Source: Anaerolineales bacterium
Lineage (GTDB): Bacteria; Chloroflexota; Anaerolineae; Anaerolineales; DRMV01
Assembly (NCBI GenBank): GCA_015494815.1
Contig: WGAK01000016.1
Location: 1 to 9,292 of the forward strand
Direction: 5' to 3'
DNA length: 9,292 nucleotides
The notes beneath the pieces are model-generated. The model saw only the letters and a program-made list of their open reading frames with translations, was not told where the DNA came from and did no database searches. The position numbers were made by a program, and so were the translations under genes. The stretch's first letter is position 1, and every line of letters begins with the position of its first letter. Below are positions 5,259 to 9,292 of the stretch, piece by piece.

Positions 5259-6623
5259 CTACAGATTGTAGAAGAAGTGCACCAGCGCCTGGATGCCTTT
5301 CTGCCAGGTGGGCCGGTGCAGGTTCTCGTTGGGGCCGTGGGCGTTGGCGCCGGGCAGGGCAAAGCCCGTGAGCACCGACGGAATGCCCCGCCGTTGCAGT
5401 TCGGCCACGATGGGGATGGTGCCGCCCCCGCGCACATACAGCGGTTCGCGCTGCCACACGGCCTGCAGGGCCTGGGCCAGGGCCTGCACTTGCGGCGCGT
5501 GCATGTCCACATACGCGGGCGGCGCGCCGACCATCTCCACCAGTTCCCAGCGCACGGTGGGCGGCGCGTGCTGCTCCAGGTAGCGCCGCAACGACGCGGC
5601 CGCGTGCTCGGGCGTCTGGTCCGCGACCAGGCGCATGGAAATCTTGGCCATCGCCCGCGCGGGGATGATGGTCTTGGAGCCTTCACCCGTGAAGCCGGCG
5701 AGCAAACCGTTGACTTCCACGGTGGGGCGGGCCGTGGTGCGTTCGTACACGCTGTAGTCGGGCTCGCCCCACAGGCCGGGTGCGCCGGCCTGCTGCAAGA
5801 AGGCTTCGTCGTCGAAGGGCACCTGGGCCAGCCGTTGGCGTTCCTCGTCGCTCAGCGGGCGCACGGCGTCGTAGAAGCCCGGCAGGGTGACCCGGCCCTG
5901 CGCGTCGTGCATGCCCGCGATGAGTTCGGCCAGGGCCTGGGCCGGGTTGTGGATGGCGCCGCCGTACAGGCCGGAATGCAGGTCGTGGCTCGGGCCCGAG
6001 ACCCACAGTTCGAAATAGGCCAGCCCGCGCAGCGCGTAGGTGATGCTGGGCATGTCGCGGTCGTGCATGCCCGCGTCGGGGTTGAGGCAAAAGGCCGCCG
6101 CGAAGTCGTCGGCGTGGGCTTCCAGCACCCGCGCCACGCCGGGCGAGCCGATTTCCTCTTCGCCCTCGAACAGGAATTTGAAGTGCACCGGCTGGCCCGC
6201 GGCCCGCACGGCCTCCACCGCGGCCAGCGCGGCCATGACCTGGCCTTTCATGTCGGCCACGCCGCGCGCGTAGAGCATGTCGCCGCGGCGCACCAACTCG
6301 AAGGGCGGCGTTTCCCACGGGTCCAGGGGCTCCGCGGGCTGCACATCGTAGTGCCCATACACCAGCACGGTGGGCGCGTCGTCCCGCTCGGCCCGCAACT
6401 CGCCGAACACCAGCGGGTGCACCCCTTCGTCGAACAGGGCCACCCGCTGCGCACCCAGGCGCTGCAGACGGTCGGCCAGCCATTGGGCCGCGCGGCGCAT
6501 GTCGTCTTTGTGCGCCGGGTCGGTGGAGATGGAGGGGATGGCGATGAGTTCGCCCAGCGCGGCTTCAAAGTCCGCCAGATGGCGCTGCACATAGGCCAGG
6601 GCTTGGGCACGGGAATCGCTCAT
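5259..6623 (-). CDS. M20-family zinc metallopeptidase (dipeptidase-like)
   Basis: 454 residues, the usual length for M20 dipeptidases such as CNDP-like and PepV-type enzymes. The two-metal centre is complete: H91 and D93 (GHYDVQP), bridging D124 (GVADMKGQ), the catalytic and metal-binding glutamates E156/E157 (EGEEEIGSP), D183 (NPDAG) and H429 (NAHGPNE). The dimerisation/lid domain, about residues 200-320, carries the HDLHSG motif (213-218). No signal peptide is seen, so it is probably a cytoplasmic hydrolase of small peptides or N-acyl amino acids; the exact substrate cannot be read from sequence. The ATG at 6623 has GGAGG 5 bp upstream; the frame is open further upstream without any conserved sequence. 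A TACAAT -10 element lies about 46 bp upstream. It is divergent from the surface-protein gene at 6763. Confidence 0.94.
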   Translation of the reverse strand: MSDSRAQALAYVQRHLADFEAALGELIAIPSISTDPAHKDDMRRAAQWLADRLQRLGAQRVALFDEGVHPLVFGELRAERDDAPTVLVYGHYDVQPAEPLDPWETPPFELVRRGDMLYARGVADMKGQVMAALAAVEAVRAAGQPVHFKFLFEGEEEIGSPGVARVLEAHADDFAAAFCLNPDAGMHDRDMPSITYALRGLAYFELWVSGPSHDLHSGLYGGAIHNPAQALAELIAGMHDAQGRVTLPGFYDAVRPLSDEERQRLAQVPFDDEAFLQQAGAPGLWGEPDYSVYERTTARPTVEVNGLLAGFTGEGSKTIIPARAMAKISMRLVADQTPEHAAASLRRYLEQHAPPTVRWELVEMVGAPPAYVDMHAPQVQALAQALQAVWQREPLYVRGGGTIPIVAELQRRGIPSVLTGFALPGANAHGPNENLHRPTWQKGIQALVHFFYNL

Positions 6624-6668
6624 GGTTGCCTCCGGCAGGAAGATGGCGTGTACGGTTCGTTCGCCTGG

Positions 6669-6697
6669 ATTGTACCGCATTTGCGCGGCTTTGACGC
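6669..6697 (-). promoter_or_regulatory. Probable promoter of the M20 peptidase gene
   Basis: TACAAT on the minus strand (6674-6669, 5 of 6 to the -10 consensus) has GCGTCA (6697-6692, 3 of 6) 17 bp upstream. The leader would be about 40 nt. The -35 region overlaps the direct repeat at 6688-6707. Confidence 0.45.
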
Positions 6698-6707
6698 TGC
6701 TTTGACG
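6688..6707. promoter_or_regulatory. Direct repeat GCTTTGACG x2, possible shared operator
   Basis: Two identical 9-bp copies, at 6688-6696 and 6699-6707, start 11 bp apart, one helical turn. They lie between the divergent M20 and surface-protein genes, over the M20 -35 region. The second copy supplies a TTGACG -35 that sits 18 bp from GAAAAT (6726-6731) for the plus-strand gene. Such spacing is typical of OmpR/PhoB-type response regulators. The regulator is unknown. Confidence 0.4.
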
Positions 6708-6762
6708 GCCCCGGGGTAGGCTGGGGAAAATCGGGCCTGCGGGCCTTGCTTGGAGGGATGTT

Positions 6763-8274
6763 ATGCGCGACTGGCGACGATGGATGGCCGTGGTGGTCAT
6801 GGGATTGGGGTTGGCCTGGGCGGCCGGTTGGGGCGTAGGCCGTGGGAGCGCGAACGCGGCGCCGCCCGAGACCGCGTCCGGCACCGGGCCCGCGCCGGCT
6901 TCCACCAGCACCCAGGTGCGCATGGAAGCCGAGACCGTGGTGCTGACGGTGAGCCCCGACGGGCTCCAGGCCCAGGTGACCGGCGAGTATCTCATGCGCA
7001 ACATGGGGGCCCAGACCGAGACGCTGGGCGTGCGCTTTCCGCTGGGGTATGTCACCGGCCTGGGCAATGTGACCGAATGCCCCGAGATTCGCGGGCTGCA
7101 AGTGTGGGTGGACGACCAGGCCGTGACCTGGCAGCGCATCTCGGGCACGCCTACCGCGGCCTGTCCGGGCGACAGCGCGCCGTGGGCCGAGTTCCAGGTG
7201 ACCTTCCCGCCGCAGCAGCCCGTGCGTTTGCGGGTGGCATATACCCAGGACGCGTGGGGCTACGCGCCCTATCGGGTGCTGAGTTACATCGTCGAGACCG
7301 GCGCGGGCTGGTATGGCACCATCGGCCAGGGCGAAATCCGGGTGGAGATGCCGTACGAGGTGTCGCCGGGCAATGTGGTGCTGGAGGGCAGTGTGGGGTT
7401 CGGCTTCACTTCGCCCCACGCGCAGTTGCAGGGCCGCACGGTGCGGTGGCAGTTTCAGGACCTGGAGCCCGGCCCGCAGGACAATTTCTTCCTGCTGTAT
7501 GTGGAGCCCGAGGTCTGGCAGGCTGTGGAGCAGCGGCGGGCCGCGGTGCAGGCCAACCCGCAGGACGGCGACGCGTGGGGCTTTTTGGGCCTGGCCCTCA
7601 AGCGGGTGCTGCAGGTGCCGGGTTTGTGGGATATGGGCCGCACTTTGCGGCATGACCCCGGCGCGCGGGCCTTGCTGGACGAGGCGCTGCAGGCTTATGC
7701 CCAAGCCGTGGCCTTGCGGCCCGACGACCCCGACTGGCATTTCGGCTATGCGGAGTTGTTGGTGGCCGCGGCCGTGACCTGGGGCGAGGATGAGCCGCAG
7801 CAGGCCCACGCGTACAAGGCGCAGGCCACCGCAGAGTTGGCCCAGGCCCTGGCGCTGGACCCGCAGCACGCGAAGACGCGCGCCTTTCTGGAGGATTACG
7901 CCTTCTTGCTGGAGGGCTGGGTGGAAGTGCGCAATGGCCAAGTGGTCTTCGTGGGCCTGACCGCAACCCCACCGGCGCCGGCGGGCGGCGCGCCGCCCGC
8001 GCCGGCCGAGCCGGAGGCGACCGCAGCCCCGCCGCTGGGCTCGTCCCCGGCCGAACCGGAGGGCGTTCCCCCGGCCGGGCCTGCGCCCGCGACGCTGCAG
8101 CCCCCGGCCGGTGCCGCGCCGGCGACCGTTCCCGCGGCGTCTGGCAACACCGCGGCCGACGATGGCGCGCTCGCGGCCTGGGTGGGGCTGGTGGCGCTCA
8201 TGGCTTTGTGCGGCGGGGGCGCGCTGGTGGTGGCCGTGGGCCTGGCCGTGTGGTTCGGCCGGCGGGCGCGCTAA
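6763..8274 (+). CDS. Secreted, C-terminally membrane-anchored protein with TPR-like region
   Basis: 503 residues, not a family I can name. Order of parts: a signal peptide (about 1-32; basic MRDWRRW, hydrophobic core, Ala-rich end SANA); a beta-rich domain (about 50-248) with two cysteines, C106 and C134, that could form a disulfide, and a GAGWYGTIGQGEIRVEMP strand pair that loosely recalls DUF4424; a helical region (about 252-385) with TPR-like repeats (AYAQAVALRPDDPDWHFGYAELL, and AELAQALALDPQHAKTRAFL); a Pro/Ala/Glu stalk (402-468); and a membrane helix (472-498) followed by GRRAR. The bulk should be outside the cytoplasm, tethered by the C-terminus. GGAGGG at 6752-6757 supports the ATG. 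Its gene ends 4 bp before the convergent uracil-DNA glycosylase gene. The TPR suggests protein binding, but the role is unknown. Confidence 0.85.
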   Translation: MRDWRRWMAVVVMGLGLAWAAGWGVGRGSANAAPPETASGTGPAPASTSTQVRMEAETVVLTVSPDGLQAQVTGEYLMRNMGAQTETLGVRFPLGYVTGLGNVTECPEIRGLQVWVDDQAVTWQRISGTPTAACPGDSAPWAEFQVTFPPQQPVRLRVAYTQDAWGYAPYRVLSYIVETGAGWYGTIGQGEIRVEMPYEVSPGNVVLEGSVGFGFTSPHAQLQGRTVRWQFQDLEPGPQDNFFLLYVEPEVWQAVEQRRAAVQANPQDGDAWGFLGLALKRVLQVPGLWDMGRTLRHDPGARALLDEALQAYAQAVALRPDDPDWHFGYAELLVAAAVTWGEDEPQQAHAYKAQATAELAQALALDPQHAKTRAFLEDYAFLLEGWVEVRNGQVVFVGLTATPPAPAGGAPPAPAEPEATAAPPLGSSPAEPEGVPPAGPAPATLQPPAGAAPATVPAASGNTAADDGALAAWVGLVALMALCGGGALVVAVGLAVWFGRRAR

Positions 8275-8278
8275 GCCT

Positions 8279-8977
8279 TCAGGTCAGCGCCTCTCGCACC
8301 AGGGCCCATACCCGGTCGAACATGGCCGGGGTGAGGCGGCCGGTTTGGGTGTTCTGGCGGCTGGGGTGATAGGAGGCGATGAAGGTGGGCAGGTTTGGGG
8401 CGGGCCGGTAGCGGGCTGCGTGGGCGAAGGGCATCCGCGGCAACTGCGTATAGCCAAGATGTTCGCGGTAGACCCGCTGGATGCCCTCCCACGCGATGCG
8501 CCCCAAACCGACCACGACTTGCAGCGTGGGTTGCAGCAGTCGCACTTCGGTGGCCAGGTAGGGCAAACAGGCCCGGATTTCCGCCGCGGTGGGGCGGTTC
8601 TTGGGCGGCACGCAGCGCACCACCGCGGTGATGTACATGTCGCGCAGGGTCAGGCCGTCGTCCCGGTGGGTGGCGGTGGGCTGGCTGGCGAAGCCGGCCC
8701 GGTGCAGCGCGGGGTAGAGGAAGTCGCCCGAGGCGTCGCCGGTGAACATGCGACCGGTGCGGTTGGCCCCGTGCGCGCCGGGGGCCAGGCCCACCACCAG
8801 CACGCGAGCGCGTGGGTCGCCAAAGCCGGGCACGGGCCGCCCCCAGTAGTCCCACGCCCGAAAGGCCCGGCGCTTGGTGCGGGCCACTTCCGCGCGCCAT
8901 TGCACCAGCCGCGGGCATCGCTCACAGGCCACCACCTGCGCGTGCAGCGCGTCCCACGGGTCGCCGGTCGGGCTCAC
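8279..8977 (-). CDS. Uracil-DNA glycosylase, family 5 (UdgB-type, [4Fe-4S])
   Basis: 232 residues from a GTG start. Uracil-DNA glycosylases of this family remove uracil, and often other deaminated bases, from DNA to start base-excision repair. Seen here: four cysteines C18, C21, C122 and C137 placed as in the iron-sulfur UDGs; motif GLAPGAHGANRTGRMFTGD (63-81), which in family 5 lacks the usual catalytic polar residue of family 4; and the C-terminal motif SYHPSRQNTQTG (202-213). GTG at 8977 is chosen because it overlaps the upstream gene's stop as GTGA and puts the CxxC near the N-terminus. The frame is open to 9175, but that part overlaps the SnoaL-like gene and has no conserved sequence. 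The enzyme is common in thermophiles, which suggests but does not prove a hot habitat. Confidence 0.92.
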   Translation of the reverse strand: MSPTGDPWDALHAQVVACERCPRLVQWRAEVARTKRRAFRAWDYWGRPVPGFGDPRARVLVVGLAPGAHGANRTGRMFTGDASGDFLYPALHRAGFASQPTATHRDDGLTLRDMYITAVVRCVPPKNRPTAAEIRACLPYLATEVRLLQPTLQVVVGLGRIAWEGIQRVYREHLGYTQLPRMPFAHAARYRPAPNLPTFIASYHPSRQNTQTGRLTPAMFDRVWALVREALT

Positions 8978-9292
8978 GCCTGCAACACCGTGAAGTAGGT
9001 GTAGTGATAGGCGATGTGGTCGTCCAGCAGGCCGAGGGTGTCGCGGCCCTGCAACACCTTGGGCCCCGCGGCCGCGCCCTGCCAGGAGAAGTGGCGCACG
9101 TGGCCCGACCCCGACCGCTGGGTGACGATGAAGGCCCCTTGCGGCGCGATGGCCTGGAAGAAAGTCTCGTACCATTGCCGAATGGCTTCGCGGCCGGTCA
9201 GGGTACCCTGGGGCTGCACCAGCACCGCGTTTTCGGTGTGCAGCGCGGCCACGGCCGCCGCGTCGTGCTGGTTGAGCGCGGCGAAGTAGCGG
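8974..9292 (-). CDS. SnoaL/NTF2-like protein (5' end outside window)
   Basis: 105 residues are visible; the first few residues are cut off by the window end. The sequence begins RYFAALNQHDAAAVAAL and continues with HTENAVLVQPQGTLTGREAIRQWYETFFQA, the typical opening of the SnoaL-like (NTF2 superfamily) fold: two helices, then a strand and the GREAIRQ helix. The second half has alternating strands, GAFIVTQRSGSGHVRHFSW and DHIAYHYTYFTVLQ. Proteins of this fold are small cone-shaped domains that act as isomerases, hydrolases or ligand binders. No catalytic residue can be assigned here. Its stop overlaps the GTG of the uracil-DNA glycosylase gene by 4 bp, so the two are translationally coupled, but any shared function is unproven. 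Confidence 0.85.
   Translation of the reverse strand, partial: RYFAALNQHDAAAVAALHTENAVLVQPQGTLTGREAIRQWYETFFQAIAPQGAFIVTQRSGSGHVRHFSWQGAAAGPKVLQGRDTLGLLDDHIAYHYTYFTVLQA

Noticed and set aside
4598..5686. 362-residue minus-strand frame bridging the M20 and DUF1385 genes
   Set aside because: It is an out-of-frame shadow rich in Arg/Pro/Cys; the two real genes have complete family motifs in other frames.
5172..6719. 515-residue open frame on the plus strand
   Set aside because: It is antisense to the M20 gene, whose metal-binding motifs are all intact; the translation is His/Gln/Arg/Gly-rich with no recognisable motif, as expected of an antisense frame in GC-rich DNA.
6624..7148. Longer M20 protein starting at 7148
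   Set aside because: The extension is antisense to the surface protein and crosses the divergent promoter region; ATG at 6623 has a good ribosome site.
6565..7941. 458-residue open frame on the minus strand
   Set aside because: It is antisense to the secreted TPR-like protein, which has a signal peptide, ribosome site and membrane anchor in the plus frame.
8978..9175. Longer uracil-DNA glycosylase starting at 9175
   Set aside because: It overlaps the SnoaL-like gene and the added residues are low-complexity; GTG at 8977 matches family length.

Overview
The window is about 9.3 kb of GC-rich bacterial DNA, tightly packed with genes on both strands. The mix of families (DUF3054, a DUF1385/YqhQ membrane protein, an [4Fe-4S] family 5 uracil-DNA glycosylase, CobU, and rplJL behind an L10-type leader), together with many Ala/Pro-rich secreted linkers, fits a Chloroflexota (Anaerolineae-like) genome. 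That assignment is an inference from gene content and composition; no marker gene was compared.

Layout. (1) 1-643, plus strand: the C-terminal end of a sensor histidine kinase, then a single-domain response regulator. (2) 654-2471, minus strand: promoter, L10 leader with attenuator, rplJ (TTG start), rplL, a terminator-like hairpin, and the cobalamin-salvage gene cobU. (3) 2561-4293, plus strand: a small DUF3054 membrane protein, an ECF sigma factor and, overlapping it by 4 bp, a membrane anti-sigma factor whose cytoplasmic domain has no zinc ligands. (4) 4225-6623, minus strand: an M20 metallopeptidase followed by a DUF1385/YqhQ-like membrane protein, with a terminator hairpin between them; the DUF1385 gene overlaps the anti-sigma gene tail to tail by 69 bp. 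(5) 6763-8274, plus strand: a secreted, C-terminally anchored protein with a beta-rich domain, a TPR-like region and a Pro-rich stalk, divergent from the M20 gene across a short shared control region. (6) 8279-9292, minus strand: a SnoaL-like protein (cut by the window end) coupled by a GTGA overlap to a family 5 uracil-DNA glycosylase.

Working together. The kinase and regulator form a two-component pair. L10 and L12 build the ribosomal stalk, and their mRNA leader holds a terminator and a competing 12-bp antiterminator, consistent with autoregulation. The sigma/anti-sigma pair, possibly with DUF3054, looks like an envelope-sensing circuit. I did not find a defence system, mobile element, CRISPR array or tRNA/rRNA. 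The most unusual points are the leader switch with its tandem 9-nt repeats, the cysteine-free two-helix anti-sigma factor, a similar C-terminal membrane tail on that protein and on the TPR-like surface protein, and the overprinted DUF1385 tail.
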